64,000 bases of DNA from Yinghuangia sp045039925 (GTDB lineage: Bacteria; Actinomycetota; Actinomycetes; Streptomycetales; Streptomycetaceae): positions 124,001-188,000 of the forward strand of contig CP108401.1 in NCBI GenBank assembly GCA_045039925.1, read 5' to 3'. The notes beneath the pieces were generated by a model. That model worked only from the letters and a program-made list of their open reading frames with translations, was not told the DNA's origin and did no database searches. The position numbers were made by a program, and so were the translations under genes. Positions 26,294-35,032 of this stretch are shown one piece after another (positions within the stretch are counted from its first letter, which is position 1; every line of letters begins with the position of its first letter).

Positions 26294-27946
26294 ATGCCCA
26301 GCGAGGAGATGGCCGACAGGGGCCCGCGGTCCATATCGGCGGTGGCGGTGCTGATGGCGCTGCTGACCGCCTTGGCCGCCGTCGGCTGCAGCGACGACAA
26401 GGGCAGATCGGCGAAGCAGCGTCCGAACGCTGCTCCGACACAGAACGCAGGTCCGTCGGGAGGGCCGGGCCCCTCGGGTGGCGACACGCCGCAAACGCAA
26501 GCCCCCGCGGATCGTCTCGCCGACGCGGTGACCGCAGCACTCCGGCGCCTGGACGCCTGCGCTCTGCTGGACGTCACGGCGGCCGCACGCACCGGCATGG
26601 GCAATCGCAGTGCCGTTACTCCGGACGGGCCGCACGTGTGCACTCTGGCCAACGCCAGGTTCGGCGGAGACGAGATCAAAATCAGTTTGGGGACCGAGTA
26701 CAGCCGCGAACTGCGCCACCGGGCGAAGCCGCTCGACCTGGACGGCGTGAAGGCGTACGCCGACTACCCCTTCGCCGCTGATCCTTCCGACTGCACCGTC
26801 AACATCCCCGTCAGCTTCACCCGGTCCATCCGCGTGCTCTCCCGGACGGCCGACGACGTCACCGACGACGCGAGTTGTCGGCGAGCCGAGGAGTTCGCCA
26901 GGCAGGCGATTCGCACACTGAACGCCGCCGACCCCGCTCCCGTGCCGTTTCCGCTGGCCAAATGGGACGCCTGCGGAATCCTGAAGGGCGTGATCGCGCC
27001 CGACGCACCGAAGCTCACCTACGGCAACGACAATCTGGGACTGGACGGCTGCGACACCGAGTTGGAGCAGGAGAAGGACATCGCAGGACTCACCCAGACA
27101 CCGGATTTGCGCATCATGTACGACACCGACCCCTTGACGGCCAAGAACACCGACTTTCGCCCAGTGCGCGACCGCAAGGTCGCGGTCACCAAACTCGGTT
27201 CGGCGTGCCGCGTCAAATGGGGTCAGGGCCCTTCCGGCCTCGACGGCGCCACGAACAACACCGTGGTCATGGAGCTGGCCGCGGACAGCTGCGACCACGG
27301 CCTCGACTTCGCCGGACGCATCATGGACTTGCTGCGCAACGACCCGCCCCAGGAAGCCGCGCACCAGCAACCGTTGACCTTCGCCGTCGACGAGCCCGAC
27401 CAGCCCGCCGTCGGCGCGTGTGCCGACTGGCCGACGGACCCCGACATCGCGCCCTGCCTGCCGCCCCGTCCGGTCCAAGCCCCCGAAGGGGGCAAGGCGC
27501 TGCTGGAGCAGGCCGACCCGTCGACAGCGTGCGCCTTCGCGGAAGCGGCGGTCAAAGACATCTTCGGACCTGAGCTGCGCCCAGTGCTGTACGGCGACTA
27601 CTGCAAGTTCGTCGAACCCTCGCACGAGCGCATCGTGTCGGTCATGATCGCCCCCGACGAGGCGGCACGCGACTACGCCGGGGACCCCAGGACCGACAAG
27701 GACGTCCGCGAGACGTCGATCGGCGGCATCCCTGCGGTGTCCTACCGCAGCGAGGCCCGGCCGGGCCTGGCCATCACGTACAACATTTACCTGGCCGCAT
27801 CAGGGAGCGCGGGCGAGCCCGGCACCGTCGGCCTCGAACTCACGGTGGAACCGCCCCGCGGCGCGCCCGACTCGACGTCGGCCGACTCCGCGCACCTCAC
27901 CAAGCTCGACGAACTCGCCACGGCGTTGTCCGCTCGACTGGGCTGA
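26294..27946 (+). CDS. large lipoprotein with three DUF3558-like modules
   Basis: 550 aa. AGAGGA lies just before the ATG. The lipobox LAAVGC (about residues 27-32) follows a hydrophobic helix. After a Gly/Pro spacer there are three segments that each begin with an Ala-Cys or Asp-Ala-Cys and contain a later Cys, as in DUF3558-type lipoproteins: LDACALLDV (about 85), KWDACGILKG (about 225) and DPSTACAFAEAAV (about 410). They are followed by strands such as PHVCTLANARFGG and YGDYCKFVEP. The protein is probably a surface-exposed extracytoplasmic binding protein. It is followed by a strong terminator and a second lipoprotein gene. Confidence 0.75.
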   Translation: MPSEEMADRGPRSISAVAVLMALLTALAAVGCSDDKGRSAKQRPNAAPTQNAGPSGGPGPSGGDTPQTQAPADRLADAVTAALRRLDACALLDVTAAARTGMGNRSAVTPDGPHVCTLANARFGGDEIKISLGTEYSRELRHRAKPLDLDGVKAYADYPFAADPSDCTVNIPVSFTRSIRVLSRTADDVTDDASCRRAEEFARQAIRTLNAADPAPVPFPLAKWDACGILKGVIAPDAPKLTYGNDNLGLDGCDTELEQEKDIAGLTQTPDLRIMYDTDPLTAKNTDFRPVRDRKVAVTKLGSACRVKWGQGPSGLDGATNNTVVMELAADSCDHGLDFAGRIMDLLRNDPPQEAAHQQPLTFAVDEPDQPAVGACADWPTDPDIAPCLPPRPVQAPEGGKALLEQADPSTACAFAEAAVKDIFGPELRPVLYGDYCKFVEPSHERIVSVMIAPDEAARDYAGDPRTDKDVRETSIGGIPAVSYRSEARPGLAITYNIYLAASGSAGEPGTVGLELTVEPPRGAPDSTSADSAHLTKLDELATALSARLG

Positions 27947-27964
27947 GCCGGTACCACCCCACCA

Positions 27965-28000
27965 GGCCTGCCGGGACCGCCGCCGCGGTCCCGGCAGGCC
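27965..28000 (+). terminator. perfect 16-bp hairpin
   Basis: Arms at 27965-27980 and 27985-28000 are exact complements around a 4-base loop (CGCC), 18 bases after the lipoprotein stop. There is no T-run, as is common in actinomycetes. Confidence 0.8.
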
Positions 28001-28028
28001 TTCAGCCACAGAACGGCGGGAGACGCTC

Positions 28029-28919
28029 GTGCGGTACACCGGTGGCCGGCTGCGCGCGCTCACGTGCCTGCTGACGGCCGGCACAACACTTCTCGTCGTC
28101 GGGTGCGCCCAGCAGCGGCCGACCGAGCCGCCCGCGGCGTTCAAGCAAGCGGTCGAAGGTCTCCTGGGCAGCGCAGACTTCGCGGCGAAAACGTGTGCCA
28201 GCGTGTTCGACACCGACAGCTCTGCGAAGGTGTACGCCTGGGCCGACGCCGAGGTGCCGGTCAACGACATCGAGGACATCCGGCGCAAGGCCGTCGCCGC
28301 CGGCTGGCAGCCCCAGCAGTCCAGCCGCCACACACTGGCCCTGGCGGACAAAGAGGGCCATCGGATCGGTCTCACGGCACGCGGTGACACGGCGACCGCG
28401 CGGGCGGAGCACGTCGAGTGCTCCGTGTCGGTGTCGAGCAGGCTCGATCGCCACGACTTCGACGAACCCGCTCTCGAACCACACCAGCGCACGGCGTTGA
28501 CCGGATCATTCGCCGCCGCCGTACCGCTCGCCCGATGGACTCTCACGGCCATCGGCGTGGCCGTCGATCAGCAGGACACGGCCTTCCCCGCGGACAAAGA
28601 CCTCGACGCGGCGGACAAAGCGGAACTGGGCAACTGCGACACGCAGACCGGGCTCGGCGGGCAGTGGGAGACACGACTCGAGGGCCAACTGCCTCCCACG
28701 ACCGAGGTGACGGCCCTGCACGACCGGTTGGCGGCCGGCTACCCGCCGGGCGCCGCGACGAAGACCCGGATCGCCGACGAACGGGTGTGGCACGACCTGG
28801 TGTCGGACGGCGCCGAGCTCAACCTGTTCCTCGACAAGCGCACATCGGCGGACGGCGCGACGGTCGTCGAGTTCTCGCTCACCGCAAAGAGTGCGTGCCT
28901 GTCACCCAAGGCCACGTGA
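28029..28919 (+). CDS. lipoprotein, unknown function
   Basis: 296 aa, GTG start with GGGAG upstream. The lipobox VVGC ends near residue 26. The mature part has two similar stretches: KVYAWADAEVPVNDIEDIRRKA... and RWTLTAIGVAVDQQDTAFPADK (short cores only), with Cys pairs near 57/130 and 200. It follows the three-module lipoprotein in the same direction after a terminator, so it probably has its own promoter in the short gap or relies on read-through. No family name can be given. Confidence 0.65.
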   Translation: MRYTGGRLRALTCLLTAGTTLLVVGCAQQRPTEPPAAFKQAVEGLLGSADFAAKTCASVFDTDSSAKVYAWADAEVPVNDIEDIRRKAVAAGWQPQQSSRHTLALADKEGHRIGLTARGDTATARAEHVECSVSVSSRLDRHDFDEPALEPHQRTALTGSFAAAVPLARWTLTAIGVAVDQQDTAFPADKDLDAADKAELGNCDTQTGLGGQWETRLEGQLPPTTEVTALHDRLAAGYPPGAATKTRIADERVWHDLVSDGAELNLFLDKRTSADGATVVEFSLTAKSACLSPKAT

Positions 28920-29080
28920 CCCCGACACGAGCCGCCCGGCTGACGCTTTTGTCCTAGGTCGGCGCCGGAAGCGTTGATGAGGATGTATGCGCAGTGACCT
29001 CGGGGGCAGCCGGATCGGAGTTGTGTGTCTTGGCAGTCGCGCAACTCTCGGGACCCGATTGGGCGCTTGTGTCACTGACC

Positions 29081-29121
29081 GGTACTCGGCGCCACTCCGG
29101 GAGAATTCGGCGCCGAGTACC
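29081..29121. terminator. 13-bp perfect inverted repeat
   Basis: GGTACTCGGCGCC (29081-29093) and GGCGCCGAGTACC (29109-29121) with a 15-base loop, about 160 bases after the lipoprotein stop. It may be a terminator or a protein site. In the 618-base gap 28920-29537 the only other structure is the iteron at 29365. Confidence 0.55.
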
Positions 29122-29364
29122 GACCACCCTCGTGCTCTGCTCCGGGCCCTGCCTGGGTGTCATGTTGTGAGCCGTTGGTTGGCGCGGATGTCCTATGTCG
29201 ACGACGCGCGCGGTTCCTACGATCAGCGGATCAGCGGCACGAGGCCGCAGCGCGTGATCGGGCCGGCACTCGCCCCCGGGTGCTGTCGACGCCGACCGCG
29301 TACGCGTTGAGTCGCTGGGTCGCCGGTGTAAACCTGCAGGTCAAGAGCTCCTGTACGAAGGAAA

Positions 29365-29380
29365 AGCGACTGAAGCGACC
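29365..29380 (+). repeat. A-type iteron, solo copy
   Basis: AGCGACTGAAGCGACC followed by GAACTTCGGG, similar to the context of the 22936 copy. It is the outermost A-type copy seen, about 11 kb from origin-like region A. Confidence 0.75.
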
Positions 29381-29537
29381 GAACTTCGGGATAAGCGAAA
29401 CGGTTTTGTGGCGTGCGCATCGGCATGGGTCACATGACATCGGCGACGTAGGTGGCGGGGTGCGTCGGCGACGCATCCGGCGGCGTGCAGAGCGGCCTCA
29501 TCTGCATCCGAACCGTGAGATGAGGTGAATCACGTCC

Positions 29538-30566
29538 ATGATCACCAGCAAGCCGACGCAGCATCCGGGGCGGCCCTTGGTCGCGCGTTCCAGTGCGGCG
29601 CGCACGCACGGCGCCGACTCGTCGCGCGATGCCTCGTCGGACGATGTCCTCTACCGCGGCCTGGAATCGGACGGGCTGCGCGAGGCCCTCCGAACACGCC
29701 TGGTGCCACTCGACCTCAGGGTGACCGGCAGGACCGTCGCCGCGTCGGACATTCGCGTCCTGCATCGGGGCGAGCTCTCCGCGTTCAGCGTGCGGTGCGG
29801 CGCCGACATGGAGATCCATATCGCGCCGGATACCCCTGCCTACCTTGTGATCGTCGGCGGCACCGGTCGCGGGCACATCGTCAGCGACCAGGTCACGGTG
29901 CCCCTCTTCCCCGCAGTGACCGGCCCCGGGCGACGCGTCGTCATCGCCTTGGCGGCGGACGCCGAGGTGACGGTCCTCCGTCTACGCCGGACGACAGTCG
30001 AGGCCATGGCGTACCAGCGCTTTCGTCATCCGCGGAAGACCCCTCTTCGCTTCGCCGAGCGCATGGATCCGCTGGACGCGCAGGTGCGGCAGTGGCTGGG
30101 CCTGGTCGACCGCCTGTGTGGAGTAGCGCGTTCGCAAAAGACGCAGCGTCCCCTGGCGGCCACCGCCCACTTGGAGCGGGTCCTCGTCAACGGGCTCCTG
30201 GAGGTCCAGCCGCTGGTGCGTTGGCACCGCCCGACCGTGGACGACGCACAGGCCTTCTGCGAACCGCGGCTGGGCACGGAGATCACGGTCCGGGACATCG
30301 CCGAGGCAGTCGGCGTGAGCGTACGGACGCTGCAGGCCGCCTTCAGGGAAGGTCTCGGGACCACGCCCACAGCCCATGTACGGGATCTTCGCCTGGCGCG
30401 CGCCCATGCCAGCCTCCTGGCAGCCGCCGCGGGACGCCACGACGGGGGTGTGCGCGAGATAGCAAGACAGTGGGGCTTCTGGCATCTGGGAAGGTTCAGC
30501 GCCCTGTACCGGTCGTCGTACGGCCAATTGCCCTCGCACACCATGCGCTTCGGAACCGGTTCATGA
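29538..30566 (+). CDS. AraC-family transcriptional regulator
   Basis: 342 aa. N-terminal cupin-like sensor (MEIHIAPDTPAYLVIVGG, about 95-112) and C-terminal AraC domain (VRDIAEAVGVSVRTLQAAF, then WHLGRFSALYRSSYGQLPS). GAGGTGA stands upstream of the ATG. It has the same general build as the AraC protein at 11712-12722. The next gene, an aminotransferase, starts 52 bases after its stop on the same strand, and may be controlled by or co-transcribed with it. Confidence 0.82.
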   Translation: MITSKPTQHPGRPLVARSSAARTHGADSSRDASSDDVLYRGLESDGLREALRTRLVPLDLRVTGRTVAASDIRVLHRGELSAFSVRCGADMEIHIAPDTPAYLVIVGGTGRGHIVSDQVTVPLFPAVTGPGRRVVIALAADAEVTVLRLRRTTVEAMAYQRFRHPRKTPLRFAERMDPLDAQVRQWLGLVDRLCGVARSQKTQRPLAATAHLERVLVNGLLEVQPLVRWHRPTVDDAQAFCEPRLGTEITVRDIAEAVGVSVRTLQAAFREGLGTTPTAHVRDLRLARAHASLLAAAAGRHDGGVREIARQWGFWHLGRFSALYRSSYGQLPSHTMRFGTGS

Positions 30567-30618
30567 CCCCCGATCAACAGCCGGTGTGCCGTGTACTCGT
30601 TCGCCGAGGTGCCACCTC

Positions 30619-31752
30619 ATGAACGCTGCCCCCGACTGGAACGCGGTCCGGCGGCAGTTCCCGGCGGTCGGCTCGACGGTGTATCTGAACACCGCCGGCG
30701 GCGCTCCGATCCCCCGATCCGTGGCTGCCGCAGGTGCGCGGTTCTACGAGGAGATGCGCGATGCCGGCGACGTGATGTGGCCCGCATGGCTGGAACGCGT
30801 GGAGCAGGTCAGGCATCAGGTGGCGGATTTCCTCAACGCTGACCCGCGTTCGATCGCCTTCGCACCGAGCAGCTCGGCTGCCATGAACGTGATCGCGGGC
30901 TATCTGCGGGGCGCCGGGATCACGTCTGTCGTGTCGATGGCGGACAGTTTCCCGTCCATCGTCGTTCCCCTCAAGCACTGGGGCTTCGACGTCTCCTGGG
31001 TTCCTTCGGCGGCGGACGGAACGGTGGACCTGGAGACCGTCGCGTCGTACATCGAACCGCAGTCCGGCGCCCTCGTCGTGAGTTCGGTCGAATATGGAAC
31101 GTCGTTCGCCCACGATCTCGACGGCTTGAACCACCTGTGCCGAGAACACAAACTTTCATACATTGTCGATGCCACCCAATCTCTGGGGGCATTCCCCCTG
31201 GACGTCCGAGACCTGGACGTCGATTTCGTCGTGGCCAGCACTTACAAGTGGCTTCTCGGTGGCTACGGCCTGGCTGTCTTCTACGTGGGTCCGCGATGGC
31301 TGGAACAATCTCCGCCGATCGCGGGGTGGGCAAGCACCGTCGACGCTCCGGACGCTCTTTCCGACCTGGCTTTGAAACCCTCGGCTGCGGCCATCGAAGT
31401 CGGATGCCCGAACTTTCCGGCGATCTTTGCGCTGGGTGCGGCTTTGGATTTCCTTGGGACGCTCGGCGCGTCAGCCGTTGCAGACCGGGTCTGCGAACTC
31501 AGGGAGTATCTTGTCGCCCGCGTCCAGGAGCGCGGATTCAAAATATCCTCCTCGGTCGATCCGAAACGTCCGTCAGGCATCGTGCACGTCGCCGTCGACG
31601 ATCCCGAACGGGTCACCTCGGCACTTCGGGAGCGTGGCGTGTTCGTCTCGGCCAAGGGGCTCGGCCTCCGGGTCTCGGTTTACCTCTACAATTCTTTCGA
31701 AGATATCGACCGCTTTGCCGATGTCCTGGCGGAAGCCACGGACCGACGCTGA
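30619..31752 (+). CDS. PLP-dependent aminotransferase, class V family
   Basis: 377 aa; ATG at 30619 with GAGG upstream. The fold type I, class V pattern is clear: YLNTAGGAPIP at about 22-32, SSSAAMNVI (phosphate region), YIVDATQSLGAFPLDV with the PLP-binding Asp, and STYKWLLGGYG with the Schiff-base Lys. Members include cysteine desulfurase-, kynureninase- and isopenicillin epimerase-like enzymes; the substrate is not decided here. It is paired with the AraC gene upstream. The 3' half is visibly less GC-rich than its neighbours, a possible sign of transfer. Confidence 0.85.
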   Translation: MNAAPDWNAVRRQFPAVGSTVYLNTAGGAPIPRSVAAAGARFYEEMRDAGDVMWPAWLERVEQVRHQVADFLNADPRSIAFAPSSSAAMNVIAGYLRGAGITSVVSMADSFPSIVVPLKHWGFDVSWVPSAADGTVDLETVASYIEPQSGALVVSSVEYGTSFAHDLDGLNHLCREHKLSYIVDATQSLGAFPLDVRDLDVDFVVASTYKWLLGGYGLAVFYVGPRWLEQSPPIAGWASTVDAPDALSDLALKPSAAAIEVGCPNFPAIFALGAALDFLGTLGASAVADRVCELREYLVARVQERGFKISSSVDPKRPSGIVHVAVDDPERVTSALRERGVFVSAKGLGLRVSVYLYNSFEDIDRFADVLAEATDRR

Positions 31753-31945
31753 CACATAGGCGATGGAAATGTGCCGGTAATGCAAGCGAGCTGGATCGCC
31801 AGACCGTTCCACTACTGCGACTTCCCCGTTGCACATCTGCACCCGAGTAAGGCGCGTATCTCCAAGTGCTCCCGATCTCAAGTGTGCAAGGCTGCTTTTC
31901 GTCCCGTACGCGAAAAGGCCTTGGTGCCGGGGAGGGAAAACGAAG

Positions 31946-32599
31946 GTGAAGAAGATTATTCCGCTGGCTTTCGCGGCCGTCGTCGCGGTGCCCGCGATGC
32001 TGCTCGTCGGATCGGAGGCGTCCGCAACGGACGGCGCGCCCTGTCATGCCGTCAGTCCGAGAACGGGCGGCCAGGTATGCCCGGACTGGTCGCCGACGGG
32101 GTCGATTCCGGTCTTCAGTAGTCCGTACGTAGCCACCACAGCCGTCGGATATATCGCCTCCGCGGGCGAAGACTGGTACATGTGCCAGATGCAGACCGGC
32201 TACGCATACACGCTGAACGGGCACAAGAACAACTGGTGGGCCAAGGGGTACGCCGACAACAACGTCATCGGCTGGATCCCGCAGACCTACTTCAAGGGCG
32301 GCCAGGACTTCGAAGGCGACGCCAACTTGAAACCCTGCGAGACTCCGGCCCCCGAAAAGCCGACGAATCACAGGAACAATCCCAAAGTCAGCCCGGAGAC
32401 CCACGCACCCGCACCTACAAGCACGCAGAGTCCTGCCGAGAAGCCGCTGAACCACAGGAACAATCCCAAAGTCAGCCCGGAGACCCACGCACCCGTACCC
32501 GTCGAAAAGCCGCAGAATTTCAGGAACAACCCCACCGCCAACCCGGAGACCCACGCACCCGCAAAGGATCCATGCACCGGCCAAGCTTGCCCCCGCTGA
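31946..32599 (+). CDS. secreted SH3-like protein with three C-terminal tandem repeats
   Basis: 217 aa, GTG start with GGAGG upstream. A signal peptide (about 1-28, cleavage near SEASA) precedes a bacterial SH3-like domain (about 45-120) with two Cys. The C-terminal 75 residues contain three copies of a unit reading EKP-x-N-x-RNNP-x5-PETHAP, joined by short Pro/Thr spacers, then a Cys pair at the end (PCTGQACPR). The repeats are basic and Pro-rich and could bind the cell wall or a partner. A smaller SH3-like secreted protein is at 44056-44400. Confidence 0.75.
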   Translation: MKKIIPLAFAAVVAVPAMLLVGSEASATDGAPCHAVSPRTGGQVCPDWSPTGSIPVFSSPYVATTAVGYIASAGEDWYMCQMQTGYAYTLNGHKNNWWAKGYADNNVIGWIPQTYFKGGQDFEGDANLKPCETPAPEKPTNHRNNPKVSPETHAPAPTSTQSPAEKPLNHRNNPKVSPETHAPVPVEKPQNFRNNPTANPETHAPAKDPCTGQACPR

Positions 32600-32707
32600 C
32601 GGACTCCGCCGCACCGTGCACCCCGATGGCAGGGGAACCGGCGTGACCACGGGTCGCTCCCCGGCCGCAGCGCCGCGGCGCCGTACCGTGGTCCACGCCG
32701 GTCCGCG

Positions 32708-33075
32708 GTGATCGCCGAAATCGCGGACAGCATGCTCTCGCCTCCACCGGGAACCAACCCCGGCCTGTGGCCGACAGCCACGCCGACCCCGAGCTGCACG
32801 CGCGGTTCGACGCCAAGTACCTAGGCGCACAGCGCCGGACCGTCACCGAGATCCTCGACCGCGCCGTCGCGCGCGGCGAACTCACCACCCGCCCCGGTCC
32901 GGCCATCCTCAACGCCCTGCTGGTCGGCCCTGTCTTCGCATGGCTGTTCCTGTTGTCCGAGTCTCCGGACCGGGGGCCCGCGCTGAACTCGGCCGTCCGC
33001 GACGCGGTACTCGCCCTCACCACCCCGGGCCCTCCTCCCGCCCAGGACGACGCGACGCCCCCGCAGCACGGGTGA
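32708..33075 (+). pseudogene. remnant of a TetR-family regulator (C-terminal part only)
   Basis: The frame from 32708 reads VIAEIADSML and then loses sense. From about 32767 a second frame reads ADSHADPELHARFDAKYLGAQ and AVARGELTTRPGPAILNALLVGPVF (in pieces), the usual C-terminal ligand domain of TetR proteins. The DNA-binding N-terminus is absent and a frameshift near 32760 divides what remains. It is a decaying fragment at the left edge of cassette B. Confidence 0.6.
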
Positions 33076-33086
33076 CGCCGGAGCGA

Positions 33087-33102
33087 AGAGACTCAAGAGA
33101 CC
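33087..33102 (+). repeat. B-type iteron, left side of cassette B
   Basis: AGAGACTCAAGAGACC, the B-type form of the 16-bp iteron. It lies just beyond the end of the p134-B gene, opposite the origin end of the cassette. Confidence 0.75.
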
Positions 33103-33124
33103 CGATCCGCAGAACGCGCGTTCG

Positions 33125-33156
33125 GTGACCCGAAGCCGGCTCCGGCTCCGGGTCAC
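33125..33156 (-). terminator. 15-bp near-perfect hairpin at the end of cassette B
   Basis: Arms 33125-33139 and 33142-33156 pair with one mismatch. The hairpin overlaps the p134-B stop codon, so it would end leftward transcription of the cassette. Confidence 0.6.
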
Positions 33157-33557
33157 GACGGCGGAAGCGTTATCCCCAGCTCCCGCATGGCCGCCGACGG
33201 CGGGCCGCCCTCGGACCGCTCGGTCTTGTACCCCTTGACCCCCGCGGCCACGGTGCGCGGGTCGACGGCTTCGGACGGGGCGCCGGACGCGTAGACCCCG
33301 TCAGGCTCGTTGTCCCGGTCGTGCGGGAGCAGGAAGAACACCCGGCGCTGGAACGTCCCGGAGGCCTCGGAAGGCTCGGCCGAGGCGCTCAGCACCGCGT
33401 ACCCGACCATGCGTCCGTCCCTCGAGTACCTCGGTACGCGCCGCCGACTGCTCAGCCGGTCCAGTGCCTGCCGGACGTAGTCCAGGCCGTCGATCGACTC
33501 AAGCCAGACGAGTTCGGCCTCGTCCTGAAGTTCCTCCGGCTCGATGAGACTGCTCAC
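33153..33557 (-). CDS. conserved third protein of replication cassette B (p134-B)
   Basis: 134 aa, exactly the length of p134-A. GTG start at 33557 in the sequence GTGA overlapping the helicase stop. Shared elements with p134-A are SSLIEPE, DYVRQALDRL, RMVGYAVL, HDRD, GAPSEAVDPRT and the C-terminal KTERSEGGPPS..AMRELGI. The middle (about 45-60) is the most divergent part. Retention of the same start, overlap and length in both cassettes supports a real function in replication or its control. Confidence 0.75.
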   Translation of the reverse strand: MSSLIEPEELQDEAELVWLESIDGLDYVRQALDRLSSRRRVPRYSRDGRMVGYAVLSASAEPSEASGTFQRRVFFLLPHDRDNEPDGVYASGAPSEAVDPRTVAAGVKGYKTERSEGGPPSAAMRELGITLPPS

Positions 33558-35032
33558 GACGTCCCCTCCGGCGTGGTGGTGAGTGCGATACCGCGGTAGT
33601 ACTTCTTGCCCATGGAGACCTGCATCTCTTTGGGTGAGACCATGCCCAGCGTGTCGCGGATCCGCTGCGCGAACGCCCGGGCGGAGCTGGGGTTGATGCC
33701 TTCGGCGCGGCACCAGGCCTGGTAGGCCAGATAGAACGACGTCTGCTCCTGCCGCACCTGGTGGTCCACGCGGCAGCGTTCGGTGATGAACCGCCCCATG
33801 TGGTCCTCGGTCTCGGCATATGCCGTCGTGGCCAGGCGCACCCGCGATGGTCCGTCGAGGTTCTTCTCGCCGTTGAGGTAGCGCTTGGCCCCGTCGATCA
33901 ACCAGGCGAGAATGCCCGGCCCCTCGTGCCGAACCAGCACATCGGCAAGGTTGTTGACCTTCCGGTCGTCCGAGATGACACGCTCGAAGGGGATGAGCCG
34001 CATCCGGCGCCAGAAGGCGAAACCACCGCTCACCACCTCCGGACGGTGGTTGCCCAGAAGCCAGAGCTTGTGCGTCGGCTGAAAGCCGAAGAAGTCCTGT
34101 CGCATGCGGCGGGCCTTCAGGCGGTCCCCGCCCGTCAGGAGCTTGACGCGCGCCTCGTCGAACTTGTCGCCGGGCTTGAGTTCGGAGCACACGATGATCC
34201 GGCGCCCGGGCAGTTCGGCCAGGTCGGTCGGATGCTGCTCGAACGGCCGCGCCATCAGGAAGCCCGGTGGCGCGGCGTCCGCGTAGTCGCCCAAGAGCTT
34301 CGTCATCGTGTCCAGCATCACCGACTTGCCGTTCTTCCCCTCCCCGTACAGGAACGGAAGGACCTGGGCCCCGACATCCCCGGTGATCGAGTAGCCGAGG
34401 AGGAGGTGCAGGTAGTCCTGCATCTGCTTGCCCGCAGTGTCGTCGCCGAACGTGTCGTCGAGGAAGCGCATCCACCGCGGTGTCGGCATGGCCGACGGCG
34501 GCACCGACGTAGAGCGGGAGTGGGTGTGCCGGGTGGGGTCCGGCTGCTCGAGGGCGCCTGTGCGCAGGTCGACGATTCCGCCCGGGGTGCACAGAACGTA
34601 GGGGTCGGCGTCCAGCTCGTCCGGCCCGAGGACCATGTCCGGGGCAGAACTGGCCACTTCGAGGATCGAGCGCATCCCCGAGCTGGACAGCGCACGTCGG
34701 CGGTTGCGCACAAGTTCGTCTCGGGCGTACTCCCCGCCCGGGTCATCCTGCGCCAGCTTCTCCGCGAAGTCCCCGACCGCCCACATGATGGTCTTCTTGC
34801 GGTCGCGTTGCCATCGGTGACCGTTCCACTGGTACCAGCCGACCTCGGGCACGTAGCGGAAGTCGGTCCGGTACAGGTTCACGAACAGCTTGCCGTTGCC
34901 GCGGTCGCTCAGGGTGTCCGGGATGAGGCCCCGGTCGGTGACCGAAGCCGCCGCGGCGAGGTCAGGTGGGGGAGTGGGGCCGGGGAAGTCCAGCATCTGC
35001 TGTGCGGCCGCCTGGGGGTCGAAAGTGGTCAC
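33554..35032 (-). CDS. superfamily 3 (D5/P4-type) replicative helicase, cassette B
   Basis: 492 aa from a GTG at 35032 that overlaps the PrimPol stop (GTGA); the open frame extends upstream only as a shadow of PrimPol. D5-like N-terminal segment (LSDRGNGKLFVNLY, CTPGGIVDL), Walker A GEGKNGKS, RRIIVCSELKPGD, KLWLLGNHRPEV and FWRRMRLIPFER are in the same order as in cassette A. The motif GYSITGDVGAQV is shared exactly with A. It probably unwinds origin-like region B with its own PrimPol. Confidence 0.92.
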   Translation of the reverse strand: MTTFDPQAAAQQMLDFPGPTPPPDLAAAASVTDRGLIPDTLSDRGNGKLFVNLYRTDFRYVPEVGWYQWNGHRWQRDRKKTIMWAVGDFAEKLAQDDPGGEYARDELVRNRRRALSSSGMRSILEVASSAPDMVLGPDELDADPYVLCTPGGIVDLRTGALEQPDPTRHTHSRSTSVPPSAMPTPRWMRFLDDTFGDDTAGKQMQDYLHLLLGYSITGDVGAQVLPFLYGEGKNGKSVMLDTMTKLLGDYADAAPPGFLMARPFEQHPTDLAELPGRRIIVCSELKPGDKFDEARVKLLTGGDRLKARRMRQDFFGFQPTHKLWLLGNHRPEVVSGGFAFWRRMRLIPFERVISDDRKVNNLADVLVRHEGPGILAWLIDGAKRYLNGEKNLDGPSRVRLATTAYAETEDHMGRFITERCRVDHQVRQEQTSFYLAYQAWCRAEGINPSSARAFAQRIRDTLGMVSPKEMQVSMGKKYYRGIALTTTPEGTS

